From Escarpia spicata (lineage: Eukaryota; Annelida; Polychaeta; Sabellida; Siboglinidae), in the NCBI GenBank assembly GCA_963995525.1, contig OZ023206.1:73562506-73626505 (forward strand): DNA of 64,000 nucleotides, read 5' to 3'. Position numbers and translations under genes: made by a program. The first letter of the stretch is position 1; every line of letters begins with the position of its first letter. The notes beneath the pieces were generated by a model, which saw nothing but the letters and a program-made list of their open reading frames with translations, was not told where the DNA came from and ran no database searches. This document shows positions 1 through 11,745 of the stretch, one piece after another.

Positions 1-53
1 TGTGTATATGTGTGTGTGGTAGTTTAAATTTATGCTTGTGGGCACAGGAAGAC

Positions 54-72
54 ATACATATATACGATATAC

Positions 73-118
<46 letters not shown>

Positions 119-137
119 GTATATCGTATATATGTAT
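54..137. repeat. Palindrome with (TA)n centre
   Basis: Left arm runs atacatatatacgatatact then gcata into a (TA) run; the right arm is its exact reverse complement through tgcagtatatcgtatatatg. Arms of ~25 unique bases flank ~30 bases of TA. It could extrude as a cruciform. It lies in the intron or upstream DNA of the YWTD gene. Confidence 0.85.
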
Positions 138-275
138 CTATGTATCTATGTATGTGCATATACCTGTGTAGAAGGTGGACGTTGTTAATCAAATACGATC
201 TAAACGGGCCAAATAATGTCGTCGCTTTCCAACTTGTACTACTACATGATGCTTAGTCAGAAACTTTATTTTGCC

Positions 276-390
276 CAGTTCAAAACGCATTGTTTCGAGT
301 TCAAACCATATGGTGGCGAGGTCAAACCTTACTCTGGCGAACTCAAACCATATTGTGTCGAGTTCAAACCATATTGTGGCGAGTTCATCC
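276..390. repeat. 21-bp minisatellite, ~5 copies
   Basis: Units of the form cgagttcaaaccatattgtgg repeat about five times with a few substitutions. Because the period is a multiple of three, both strands stay open; I read no gene here. Confidence 0.7.
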
Positions 391-657
391 GTATTGGCCG
401 ATTTCATCATGAACGTTAGATTATGACTTTTGTGTAAATGAAAACGCCAATATTCGTCGGCACTGACATGCAATTTTGTTAGCTCCAGGAAAAAAATCGC
501 TGGAATATAATGTAACGTCACTGCCTGTTCAAAATAATGAATTTATGTCAGTAGGTTAATTTAGCGACCACAAATAATCGTGTGTACACTTATTTGTTTC
601 ATTCGCGATGCGAAGGCAGCAACTCTATGATCAACAAATAACATTTGAAGTATAAAC

Positions 658-676
658 TACAATTATATATTAATGA

Positions 677-712
<36 letters not shown>

Positions 713-731
713 TCATTAATATATAATTGTA
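658..731. repeat. Palindrome with (TA)n centre
   Basis: tacaattatatattaatgaa then cttta, a TA run, then the exact reverse complement ending at 731. Same design as 54-137 and 57381-57466. It is followed by further TA and TG runs up to ~790, about 50 bases before the exon 1 acceptor. Confidence 0.85.
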
Positions 732-840
732 TATATATATATATATATACATATATAAGATATACATACAATTATTTGTGTGTGTGTTTGAGCGCGAGCG
801 CGCGTGACATATTCATTGGTGTGAATTTCATACATTGCAG

Positions 841-984
841 GTTATCGCCCTTTAGATGTTGATCCAATACATGATTACGTCTACTTGGCTGAAACGTTCT
901 ACAGCGCGTATCACAACAGTATTACAGGAAAGATATACCGTATGAAATCAGATGGTTCCGGCCGTCAAGTATTCGTTAGCGGAA
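841..984 (+). CDS. Exon 1 (visible) of YWTD/FAMeT-like gene
   Basis: Acceptor ...cattgcag at 840 and donor gtgagt at 985. The exon starts with two bases completing a codon and ends with one base, leaving 47 codons between. The translation runs from YRPLDVDPIHDYVYLAE to IYRMKSDGSGRQVFVSG. The spacing of YVYLAE to the DGS turn is that of one LDL-receptor class B repeat. The same phase, the same ...GGA A|gtgagt donor and a similar DGS/NGS ending recur in two isolated exons at 26055-26183 and 42823-42951. Earlier exons must lie left of the window. Confidence 0.8.
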
Positions 985-2510
985 GTGAGTAAATTTCACT
1001 TATATACTGTTTTGATACCAGGACGTCTATATTAATGGCACTAGGATAGATTATGCTATTGTAAACATATTCGTGACACCGGTAATTTTTTCGAAACAAT
1101 TATTAACAACAACAGCTTACAAGGGTAACACGACTATTTCTGTGTTGCCATTTCAGTAAATGATTCGTTACGACTACACTCTATAAACTCGCCATATTGT
1201 CATAGAATGATGTGTCAGAAATTCAGAACGCGCCATATTGAATATATGAAGCGCTGTGCAATCGGAGAGGTTCTTGTCAAACCATGTCTAGTTTAAGCAT
1301 CGAGTGTTATAACCAGTAACGTAATGGTCGACCGGCGAGATAATAATCGACCGGTAATGTAATCATCGACCTATAATGTAATAAATCGACCGGTAACGTT
1401 ATAATCGATCGGTAATGTTGTAAATCGATCGGTAATGTTATAAATCGATCGGTAATGTTATAAATCGACCAGTGATGTAATAATCGACCAGTAATGACAT
1501 AAAACATAAAATGCAGGGTAAACAGAATGTGGGAACACCACGGCTACGATACACTGACTGTATCAAGAGACACACTGACGTTGCTGAAAACAACATGGGA
1601 GGAGACGGCTCACGATCACAGCACATGGCGTGCGACCGTCCGACAAGCAGCCGTCAGTGCTGAATCAGTGCTGAATCAGCAAGGGCAGCCGATGCAGAAA
1701 ACAGATGACAGTGACATCACCCGTGAGTAAGCACACTAGCTGCCCCAACAGTACGTATTTGTGTGCCGACTCTTTGGTCGAATTGCTGCTGCCCCCATTG
1801 GACTAAGAGTCAAACAAACGAGCCTGTAGCATCAGACGATAAGACAACACACAGAAACGGGACGATGGATGCAATCCTCGAAAACTATGAGAACGCCAGT
1901 AATGATAGGGGCACCACATAATGTCCAAACCCGCGCGAAACGAGTCAGAATACGATTTAATTATTAAATTATATTATTTTATTGCGCGCGAACTATGTTC
2001 GGTCATAAACAGCCGTTCGTGCGATTACGACGGAATACATCGTTTTTATTCATGTCTATGTTTTCTTGTATTTAACCTACGCTGGTGTTTAAGAGTGGGT
2101 GTTAGTAGGTCATACTTCAACCATTAGAATCCATTAATATCCTCGATCGTCCTAGCCTCGTTTCAGCACCGCACACTTCTGATGTCACATAATAGGCTAC
2201 ATATACTTAGCGGAAATATATTATATTCTGCTCTTTTACGTGAATAGCTGTTTGTTCACATACTGTGATATTCAGCATTTTTGTTATTAAACACATTCTA
2301 AGTTAAAACGAGGCTGTACCATTGCGAAGGCCGCCATTTGCAGTGTTCCAAATGCACATTTACTCATAGTGTATTAACGTTAAAGGGATAACACAATTAT
2401 AGCTATTTAGTTGTATGGTAGAAATGTGACCGAAATGTTTGAACTACTTTAATGTTTCCAAAGCGTGCCACATACTCGAACATTAGTTGAACATTTCACG
2501 GTTTTTGTAG
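985..2510. other. Intron 1 with a ~20-bp minisatellite at 1318-1500
   Basis: Between exons 1 and 2. The only structure I see is at ~1318-1500, where aatcgaccggtaatgttata-type units (aatcga[cc/tc]ggtaa[tc]gt) recur about nine times. The rest (1500-2510) is unassigned sequence with no coding signal I trust. Confidence 0.6.
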
Positions 2511-2676
2511 ATATGAAGTATATATTGGGAGTTGCAGTAGATCCAGAAAAACGAAAATTGTATTTTACAAATCACAATAAGGACATCGTGGAAGTGATCA
2601 ACCTGGACACTAATCGAAGGCAAACGTTCGTCCGCACGAGATATCCATCCGGACTTGTCTTGGACATGCAAGATAG
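2511..2676 (+). CDS. Exon 2 of YWTD/FAMeT-like gene
   Basis: Acceptor gtttttgtag ending at 2510, donor gtaagt at 2677. The two leading bases complete a codon with exon 1, then 54 codons, then two trailing bases. It reads MKYILGVAVDPEKRKLYFTN through PSGLVLDMQDR: GVAVDP..RKLYFTN is the signature of a YWTD blade (G-x-AVD.....LYWTD), and PSGLVLD begins the next blade. Phase agreement on both sides supports the splice sites. Confidence 0.85.
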
Positions 2677-3199
2677 GTAAGTATTTAATGTATATGTAAG
2701 GTAAATAGTTAAATGTATTTTAAGTTATAATTGCACACTGTCGTTGTTCTCGGATGTGTTGGTCAAGGCGGGGAGTCACGTATTGTTTGATGCAGTCTTT
2801 GGTTTGGCTGTGATGGATCAAAAGGGGCAGTAAGTAGACACAGGTGTCGACGTCGATCATGCTGTTATGGTAACACAGCGCTGTGGCGACGTTATAAGAA
2901 CATCGGGGTCGCAGTCTAGTGTTGTTTCCAGGTTTGGCAACTTCGTTCATTGCATGTTGTCTCAGATCGCGCAAATGAATAAATGAGTACTTGGCTATAC
3001 AAATACAACAATGAATATGCGTGAATGAATACTTTTCACGCAGTAATTGCGATGTGGTCAAATGTGTACCAGTTTCGTCGAGATTGTGTTACCACAGTAC
3101 AAAATACCATTAATTAATTGCAACCCTATTGCAAGCTTGTTTTACCCTAATACCCGGACGTGTCCCCTGCTGCTCCGATCACAAGGGAGATACAATCAT
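2677..3199. other. Intron 2, left part: no gene recognised
   Basis: No open frame with a recognisable motif and no strong repeat. Candidate frames on the minus strand (2720-3061) look like chance ORFs. Confidence 0.5.
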
Positions 3200-3480
3200 G
3201 AAACATGGCCGGTAAAAGGTATAAAGGAGGACTACATAAATGCTATGAAGAGGTCCTCAAATTCGCCTTGAAAAGACGTGACATAGACTGGATCACCGCG
3301 GAAACTAAGGCTCTATCACGTACTAAATGGCTGTTTATTACTGAAAACGGCAAAGAGGCATTCGAAGCCAACATATTAACAACCGTAGCCAAAATGTGTG
3401 AGGTTAGGCAGATTAGAGTAATTGAAAATCAACAAAAACACCCTGAACACATTTTGGCTACACATGCTCTGAATGTGTGA
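3200..3480 (+). pseudogene. Fragment resembling a LINE reverse-transcriptase C-terminus
   Basis: An open frame reads GKRYKGGLHKCYEEVLKFAL, RRDIDWITAET, LSRTKWLFIT and further. The order R-[YF]-K-x3-K..(L/A)xxxDI....WE..A.[DN]R..W is that of the conserved C-terminal tail of many LINE polyproteins. Both ends look truncated and it sits inside intron 2. Assignment is by pattern; low to moderate confidence. Confidence 0.4.
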
Positions 3481-3883
3481 AGATGTGCTGAGCTAAGTTT
3501 GGAGTCATAGTTCATATACGAACACACGCCAAATGACACCGACAATCCGTGGAATATTTGATTGAAGCTGCTGCTGATGATGATGATGACAATAATCAGT
3601 CAGTCAAAGAGTAACGATTGGATGGCGAGAAGTTCCACGACTATATACCTTAACCAAGACAACTCCTAACGATGACGTGACTTGTGGAACATTCATATCT
3701 GATTCATGTGATGATACGGTTCGAATCGATAAGCAGAACTATATCGACATCCTTGTTAAAACGTCAAAGAGATGTATCAAATTATGATTTGTTACGTAGC
3801 TAATCGCCGAAACACGTGCACAATATTTGTTAGCCTAACCACTGTGAAACTGCAATAATATACTTTAAGCGACGAATTTTCAG

Positions 3884-4047
3884 GTTCCTATATTACAGTG
3901 ACTGGGACAACCAGCGCGACAACTACAAAATAACAAGAATAAAGCTGGATGTTAACGACGAAGGGACGATCATTTTGAGAAATATTACTTACCCGGCGTA
4001 TGGTTTGGCCATTGACTACAATCTCAACAAATTGTGCTGGGTTACAC
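3884..4047 (+). CDS. Exon 3 of YWTD/FAMeT-like gene
   Basis: Acceptor gaattttcag ending at 3883, donor gtgagt at 4048. One leading base, 54 codons and one trailing base. It reads LYYSDWDN (a clear YWTD variant), ITRIKLD, then AYGLAIDYNLNKLCWVT, the start of the following blade. The next blade is continued by the exon near 8950, but the most obvious acceptor there gives a stop (see findings), so an unseen exon in intron 3 is possible. Reading through the donor, the frame reaches TAA at 4100. Confidence 0.85.
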
Positions 4048-4098
4048 GTGAGTACAGCCAACTTCATGAAGTAAAGCACTATTCCGATTCAAAAGATA

Positions 4099-4172
4099 TA
4101 TAAATAAATAACATAAATAAAAGTACTTATATAGCGCCCAATCAATTAAAATTGCCCTCGGGCGCTTTACAT
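4099..4172 (-). mobile_element. 3' tail of an L2-type LINE or SINE (minus strand)
   Basis: Read on the minus strand: gtaaagcgcccgagggcaat, then ttgggcgctatataagtact, then TTTATTTATGTTATTTATTTA. A short GCGCC...GGCGCTATATAAAT hairpin-plus-ATTT tail is the hallmark of L2-clade LINE 3' ends; a similar tail ends the complete L2-like copy at ~22,505-22,577. Nothing else of the element is present. Confidence 0.65.
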
Positions 4173-4452
4173 ACATGCACACGTATGTAATAGTATATTA
4201 AATAAAAAGAAATGCTAATTAAGAAATAAATATGTAAAAAAATATAACATTAACTTAAATATAGTTACTAAAAAAGAGAGATCATTAAAAAAACGTTTAA
4301 ATAAATTAAGACATTGATAAAAACTACTAGAAATACATTCATTTATACAAGAAGAATAATCATAAATATGTTAAGAAACTAATAAAACCAAAAATACATT
4401 TATCAATAGAAAGCACATAAAATGTCCTAGTTGGTGAATTATAAGATGAATA

Positions 4453-4674
4453 TAAGTATTACTGTCAATTGTCAAATCATCACATTAAACTAATATATAC
4501 CAAGTTATCAGTAAAACGTCCCGCACATAGGAGACTGCAGCTTTTGTTTCGAGAAACAATATAATTGTGCTTCTCGAAATAAAAGCTGCAGACACGTACG
4601 GGACGGGACGGGACATTCTATTGTTAACTTGCGATATATTAGTTTAATGTGATGATTTGACAATAATACCATTA
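4453..4674. mobile_element. Foldback / MITE-like inverted repeat element
   Basis: Two arms of ~100 bases (left from attactgtcaattgtcaaat, right its near reverse complement ending attattaccattagac side) share tcaaatcatcacattaaact, aatatat, gtcccg and gcagcttttgtttcgaga. The loop is ~15 bases. The right arm has a ggacg triplication absent on the left. A short non-autonomous foldback element is the simplest reading; no clear target duplication was found. Confidence 0.65.
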
Positions 4675-4684
4675 GACATAAAAC

Positions 4685-4815
4685 TCTCACACAAACAAAT
4701 TCACACACACGCACACACACACGCATACACAAACAAACACACACACAAACAAACACACACGTAAACAAACAAACATGCACACACACAAACACACAAACAC
4801 ACACTCACAAAACAA
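4685..4815. repeat. CA-rich microsatellite
   Basis: Interrupted (CA)n / (CAAA)n tract, producing spurious Cys/Val-rich ORFs on the minus strand. Confidence 0.85.
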
Positions 4816-5519
4816 ATAAACATGGTATGGAATGTCAGAGTGGTATGAATTCCACCACGATCTGAAATATATGACAGGGAGAGAGGTGAGAATACTGCAA
4901 GACTGAAGGAGAAGTGGCAATAAAACTGAGGAAAGGAGATTGAGAGGAGGGAAGGTGATTGGAGGGGAAGAAATTGGAAAATCGACAACAGAAAACGTGA
5001 CAAGCGTGAAGGTGACAGGGGAGAAAGTGACCGTAGAGAAGGAGGGAGGGAAGATGGGACGGGTGAGGAGAGAAGAAAATGAGACGGAAAGAAAGATGAA
5101 GAGACGAAAGGAAGTGAGAGCAAATGTGATAGAAGAGAAGTCAATAAAAGGGACGATGACAGGAGGAAAGGTGACAAGAGAAAAAGCGACATGAAATAAT
5201 GGATCGAAAGAGAATGTGAAAGGAGAGAAGACGGCAAGGAGAAAAGACATCAGCCAGACAGATACAAACCGGAGAAAGAGCTACTCTGAGGCAGTGATTG
5301 AGGGGGCAATGAGGAAAGAGAGGGTGTTCATAGGCGACTCCATTATGAGAAAGACGTCTATTTAAACCTGATTCGCAGGGGGGACTCACAGAAAACCCGG
5401 AAACTGGAGGTATAGTTAAAGACAATACACACAAATCAGCAAAAAACAGTCTGGAAAACTCTTCGAAACTGGATATAAATATGTTTGTTTAAATGCAGTA
5501 TAAAGGAGTATAATAAACA

Positions 5520-6052
5520 AAAGAAATGAACTAAACATTATGCTAGAAGATATTGACCCTCACATAATAGGTATAACCGAATCCTGGACCACCACCGATA
5601 TATCAGATGCCGAATTGGGACTGACAGGATATGTAATGTTTAGGAAAGATAGAATAGGAAGAAAGGGAGGTGGAGTTATTTTATATATTAAATAATCTAT
5701 TCAGGCTGATGAAATGAAATTAGAAAGAGAAGCAGATTGCGAAGAAGTTGTTTGGTGTAACATAGTTACAGGAAACTCAACGTTAACAGTTGGGTTAGTT
5801 TATCGAAGTCCAAACATAAGCATAGAAGAGAATGAAACAATACAAAACGCTATAAGGGAAGGAAGGAAACGGGACTGTATTATTATGGGGGATTTTAACC
5901 ATAGGCATGTACAATGGAAATCTCTACAGAGTATGGGGAGTGAGGACCACAAGTTTTTAGTTCTAGTTGAAGATACGTTCCTTCCTCAATATGTGCTAGA
6001 ACTAACCAGGGGTGAGAATGTGTTAGACATAGTTTTGTCCTCACAGAATTAG
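5520..6052 (+). pseudogene. CR1-A endonuclease domain
   Basis: The frame contains NIMLEDIDPHIIGITESW (catalytic Glu in TESW), YVMFRKDR, an in-frame stop after GGGVILYIK (near 5691), then GLVYRSPNIS, CIIMGDFNHRHVQW (D and N of the APE-type GDFN motif) and LDIVLSSQN followed by a stop at 6050. The SDHNQI motif follows at 6095. This is an apurinic-type LINE endonuclease that nicks target DNA. The stops show it is dead. Confidence 0.8.
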
Positions 6053-6623
6053 TTAGTTGACAATGTCAATATATGTGAGCCACTGGGGAGTAGTGATCAT
6101 AACCAGATACATTTTACCATCAAAATAAAATCAGAAAGGAATAGTAAAAAAACAGTATAAAAGAAATTTCCACAAAGGAAGGTATAAAGACATGAGGAAA
6201 TATTTAGCAAAGATAGACTGGAATAACATACTGAAAAATAACAGCAACAGAATGCTGGAATATATTTAAAGAGTGAAAGTAAGTGCATAGTCGATAAATT
6301 TGTACCCTTCAAAAACAAGGAAACAGTCCATAAAGAAACACTTATCGAAAGAAGCCATCAGTAAAATCGAGTATAAACAAATGATGTGGAAGTCATAAAG
6401 ATGTAATGGAAATGATGAAGACTACAACATTTATAAAGAAGCACTTAACCAAGCTACAGCTGAAATTATAAATTCACAAACAAGCTATGAACAACAATTA
6501 GCTAGTAATATAAAACATGACAGCAAGAGTTGTTATGCGTATGTTCGAAGCAAACAGAAAGTTCAGGATAAGGTCGATCCTCCAGAAGATAGTGCTGGAA
6601 ATATAATATCAGAGGGATTCTTA

Positions 6624-8060
6624 ATGGCAGAAGACCTGAATGAGTATTTTAGTTCAGTGTTTACCAGGGAAGATATTAGTTCACTGCCAGTACCAGAGGC
6701 TAACTTCAAGGGGGCATATTCAGACTATTTAGGACAGTTAATTGTAACCCCGCAAATGGTAGCTAAGAAAATAAGGGCTATGAAGGATAATAAATCATCT
6801 GGAGTGGACGGGATTCCGCCAAAACTACTATTGGAAATTGTAGAACAAATTAGCGTACCGCTTGCAACAGTTTTCAATTTGTCGTTAGAAGAGGGAGTGG
6901 TTCCTTTAGAATGGAAAGAGGCAAACATTATTCTGTTATTTAAAAAAGGTTCGAGAAACAAGTCAGAGAACACTAGACCAGTGAGTTTATCAGTAATTTG
7001 CTAATTATTAGAAAGACTAATTAAAGATCACATAGTGGATTTTCTTGTTAAACAAAACTCGATAAACCCATCTCTACATGTTTTTTAAAAAGCGAGGTCA
7101 TGCTTAGCAAATCTGTTATTTTTTTGGAAGACATCACTAAGTGGGTAGATGAGGGATCACCAGTAGATATCGTCTACTTAGATTTTTAAAAAGCTTTCGA
7201 AAAAGTACTACATCAAAGATTACTGCTTAAACTAAAGGCCCATGGCATAGGAAATAGTATAATAAGCTGGACAGAAAAATGGCTGATTGACAGTAGACAA
7301 CTTGTAGTACTTGATGGGAAGGCTTCAAACTGGAAATCGGTATTGAGTGGGGTAACTCAGGGATCAGTACTAGGACCTATATTATTCTTAAGATATATAT
7401 CAACGATTTGGATGATGAAATAACAAGCAAGGTGTTGACATTTGCGAATGATACAAAAGTGTTTAGAAGGATCAAAAAGTGATGGAAATAGACAACATTT
7501 ACAAGATGATCTTGACAGGCTGATCAAATGGTCTGAAAAGTGGCAAATGCTGTTCAATTTTGGGAAATGTAAATGCCTCCACACAGGACATGGGAACGAA
7601 GAGGTAGAATATACAATGGGGGTATTGTACTAAGTACTACTGTAAAAGAAAAGGACTTAGGGTTAACCATTAGTGCTAATATGAAGGTTTTCAGAGCAGT
7701 ACGGAATTGCAGCTTCTAAGATAAATCAAATCCTTTGATTAATTAGGTGAAATATAGCGTATAAGGACAAATTATACCGCTGTACAAAACTATAGTAAGG
7801 CCTCATTTAGAATATTGTATACAAGCATGGAGGCCATATCGCAAGAACGACATAGATATGCTAGAAAAAGTACAGAGAAGAGCAACTAAAATGATACCCA
7901 AACTGAGGAATCTTAGTTATGAAATTTGCCTAAAAGAGTGTGGTTTAATAACACTAGAGGCCAGGAGATTGAGAGGATATCAGATAGAAGTGTTTAAAAT
8001 AATAAATGGTTGTGAAAATATTGATAGAAATATTGTTTTCTCAGTTAAGTTACATTAGCG
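6624..8060 (+). pseudogene. CR1-A reverse transcriptase, frameshifted
   Basis: Open pieces carry AMKDNKSSGVDGIPPKLL (RT block 1), WKEANIILLFKKGS (block 2), then after stops FKKLSKKYYIK-type remains of the DFKKAFDKV block, GVTQGSVLGPI, FANDTKVF (catalytic FADD changed to FAND), DRLIKWSEKWQM and MLEKVQRRATKMI. At least five frame breaks or stops separate them. Homology to 17,457-18,180 and to the minus-strand copy confirms the family. Confidence 0.8.
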
Positions 8061-8264
8061 AAGGAGCAGTGTAGATTAGATATAAGAAAGTTCTTATTTT
8101 CCACAAAGGACTGTAAATGAATGGAACAGATTATCTGCTGATTGTGTGGGTGCTAGTAGCGTGAATTTGTTTTAAAATAAAATCGACACATACCTCAGAA
8201 GGGCGGGATACACATAAATAAAAGGGTTGGACTCTTGATAAGCCAACGGGCTTCCTTGTCCACC

Positions 8265-8294
8265 TGCCACCTAGAGTTATTTCTCTGGGTGGCA
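8265..8294 (+). repeat. CR1 3'-end hairpin, copy A
   Basis: tgccacctagag / ttattt-type loop / ctctgggtggca: a 12-bp stem with one G-T wobble, followed by atcttgttaaatctt. The same hairpin and TTAAATCTTG tail occur at four other places in the window. In LINEs a 3' hairpin is typically the recognition site of the reverse transcriptase. Confidence 0.8.
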
Positions 8295-8329
8295 ATCTTG
8301 TTAAATCTTCTGTACGACCTTCGCTCACT

Positions 8330-8940
8330 CCGCAGGTTACGTTGTCGAGTGTGCGAACAAAGACGGAAGTAAGCGGTCAGTCGTGATACCCAGGACGAAA
8401 GACTACAGCTACTACTTAGTCATTCATGATGCGTCCATGTACATATCGCATTCTACTGGCAGGTAACGTTATAGCAAAATTGCATTACCTGTAATCGACT
8501 CGTACTTTATGGATGGCCGTTATAGAATGTGAACAGTTTTAGTTATATGCAGGGGCTGTTTGACTGAACAGTAGTGTTTTCAAAGCCCACTAAAAAATAC
8601 AGTTATGTTTTGAAATAAATGTTAAGCCAATACGGTGGTGTGTTGAACATTGTATCAAAACACTACTAAGGTTTTGGAGGGATGAGTTTCTTACAACCGG
8701 CGTCTTGCTTACTTGCTGCTTACGTTGTTCTTGCCTTTATTTGCGTTTTTAGAGATATGTTTTCATGCGTGTTGCTTTAGCGTTGCTGATTAACACCATC
8801 TCGACACACAGAAACACTTGTTCTGATAAACTGACGTTGTCTTTCAACCAATACGTGGTTTAATTGTTCTTTGTGTCATTACGAGGACGACACCTGTCGG
8901 CCCGCAGACATGCAACATAATGTGTTCGTTTTTCTTTCCA
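8330..8940. other. Intron 3, right part: nothing recognised
   Basis: Unique-looking sequence with no motif-bearing frame on either strand and no clear repeat, ending in the pyrimidine tract of exon 4. Confidence 0.6.
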
Positions 8941-8949
8941 GAATAACAG

Positions 8950-9045
8950 TCAAAAATATAATTGACGGCTCAGAATATATAACAAATCGATTCACAACAG
9001 GGGGAGGCGGTATTAGCGTGCTGCGTGGGAAATGCCACGTCGGAG
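8950..9045 (+). CDS. Exon 4 of YWTD/FAMeT-like gene (acceptor uncertain: 8942 or 8950)
   Basis: Donor gtaatt at 9046, ending with one base that joins exon 5 in frame (G|AC = Asp). The frame reads NIIDGSEYITNRF, where DGSE is the DGS turn of a YWTD blade, then a Gly-rich stretch (TTGGGG) and GKCHVG with the first Cys. The strongest acceptor by its pyrimidine tract (tttctttccag, ending 8941) is out of phase with exon 3 and gives TAA at once. The next AG (ending 8949) is in phase. I placed the start at 8950 for that reason; a missing phase-matched exon upstream would restore 8942. Confidence 0.65.
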
Positions 9046-9189
9046 GTAATTGTGAACTAGTGTCTGATGTTCATCTTTGTTTGTTATGTGTTGTTCACAG
9101 TAACGTTTATTTTAATTGATGTAAAGAGAAATACATGAATGCACAAATGAAAGGACACATACATAAATACACACATAGTGATTAATAAA

Positions 9190-9715
9190 TATGCGTGCGT
9201 GCATAACTCCATGTATGAGTACATACATACATACGTACGTACATACATACATACAAAAATACACGCATTTATGCATATACGCATACATGCAGACGCACGT
9301 ACGCACATACGCACATACGCACATACGCACATACGCACATACGCACATACGCACATACGCACATACGCACATACACACATACACTGATACATGCATACAT
9401 ACACTGATACATACATACATGCATACATACATACATGCATACACGCATACTCGCATACACGCGTACACGCATGCACGCATACACACATACACACATACAC
9501 ACATACACACATACACACATACACACATACACACATACACACATACACACGTACACACGTACACACGTACACACGTAAACACGTACACACGTAAACACGT
9601 ACACACGTACACACGTACACACGTACACACGTGCACACGTGCACACATACACACATAACACACATACACACATACACACATACACACATACGCACATACA
9701 TACTTACATACTTAC
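9190..9715. repeat. (ACATAC/ACGTAC)n microsatellite block in intron 4
   Basis: Hexanucleotide variants cgcaca, acacat, acacgt and catgca repeat over ~520 bases. Long His/Thr and Cys/Val ORFs in all frames are artefacts of the repeat. Confidence 0.95.
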
Positions 9716-10170
9716 ATACATTTATACATAGACATATACACACATACACAAATCCACCCATATCTACATACAGTTTCAAGAAACGTATATGCAAAGTTTG
9801 GAAATCATGTTACGATGGATGCATTAATTTATGACTAACACCATAATGTTAGTTCACCATAATGTTAGTTCACCATATGTTCATTTACTATAGTTCAATA
9901 ATGTTTAAAATATCACATGTTAAACGTATTGGTTTGTTATATCTCTTGACTCGTGATTTATTAGTTAAGGTCTTGTTGGAGATATTCTGTTTTTTTTCTC
10001 ATAACATTGAACCGGTTTATGATGGAAAATGTTGTGCAATGACATCCGTCCTTTCTACAATAGTTACTGGTCACGTTATTTCCGAAAGACGTGATATTAA
10101 ACCATTCCGGTAAACTTGTTTTACTTCGTGAGAATACAGCATATTTTATTGTGTTTCTGCTCTCTCGTAG
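9716..10170. other. Intron 4, right part
   Basis: No gene. A short direct repeat, caccataatgttagtt, occurs twice at 9840-9875. Otherwise AT-rich unique sequence. Confidence 0.6.
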
Positions 10171-10584
10171 ACTGCCTACCGAGGAAAATAACTGAGAGGT
10201 ATTACTTGGCAAAGAACGAAACTTCCATGGTGTTTACCGTGAAGACATGCAGCCGAGTTCGCGTGTTTCTGAAGAAGTGGAACATGCAACCGCCGCATTA
10301 CCTGGTGGAGTTCCCTGGATCTGACTCCGAACCAAGCAAAATCACAGTCCTTGCGACAGGTGAAACATCCAGTGATTCGTCACCCATGACTCAGAACTGC
10401 ACGAAAATGAGAACGTTGTGGGTTTCCAGATCAAACGGCGTCGTCTCTGGGGGAAGTGGGTGGATTCCAGGAATGAACGAAGTCGTGCGGTTGAAAGACG
10501 GAAATAACACGAAAAATTTCGCAATGACATGCAAGATATCGACAGATTTCACCGACGAAAACGCCAGCTTCGTGGTCTATCGTC
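10171..10584 (+). CDS. Exon 5: FAMeT-like domain
   Basis: Acceptor gctctctcgtag ending at 10170, donor gtaagt at 10585. Two leading bases, 137 codons, one trailing base. It opens with DCLPRKITERYYLAKN and contains FTVKTCSRVRVFL, YLVEFPGSDSEPSKITV and LWVSRSNGVVSGG. The order (FxVKAC..aHvaL, a strand ending in a G-rich turn, then WisWsdG.i.vG) matches the farnesoic acid O-methyltransferase-like domain found in many invertebrate extracellular proteins. The assignment is by pattern; a profile search for the Methyltransf_FA family would settle it. Two potential N-glycosylation sites (NETS, NNTK) fit a secreted protein. Confidence 0.75.
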
Positions 10585-10759
10585 GTAAGTTGTTTTTCAT
10601 TTCTGTAGACCGATGTATGGCATCAAATAAAAAGTCATCATTAACGTAATAAAAAGGCATTATCAACGTAATATGAACATAATATAGTTGGTAACGATAA
10701 GCAATTATAAAGTATGAATGACATAAAAGTATCGTGTCGTCAGGTATATAACTCACTCT

Positions 10760-11215
<456 letters not shown>

Positions 11216-11220
11216 CCTAT

Positions 11221-11745
<525 letters not shown>

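Larger units (their letters stand above)
4930..8325 (+). mobile_element. CR1-clade LINE copy A, decayed
   Basis: Plus-strand, same family as the minus-strand copy at 50,213-53,850. In order: remnant of ORF1 (4940-5351; charged Lys/Glu-rich N-terminal part ending at the SGNH motif GDSIMRKT, the rest of the esterase domain deleted), endonuclease (ITESW near 5579, LGLVYRSP, GDFNHRHVQW near 5891), reverse transcriptase with many frameshifts (6624-8060), and the 3' end with its hairpin (8265-8294). It lies inside intron 3 of the YWTD gene in the same orientation. The RT box reads FANDT at ~7440 where FADDT is expected, so it is inactive. Confidence 0.9.
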
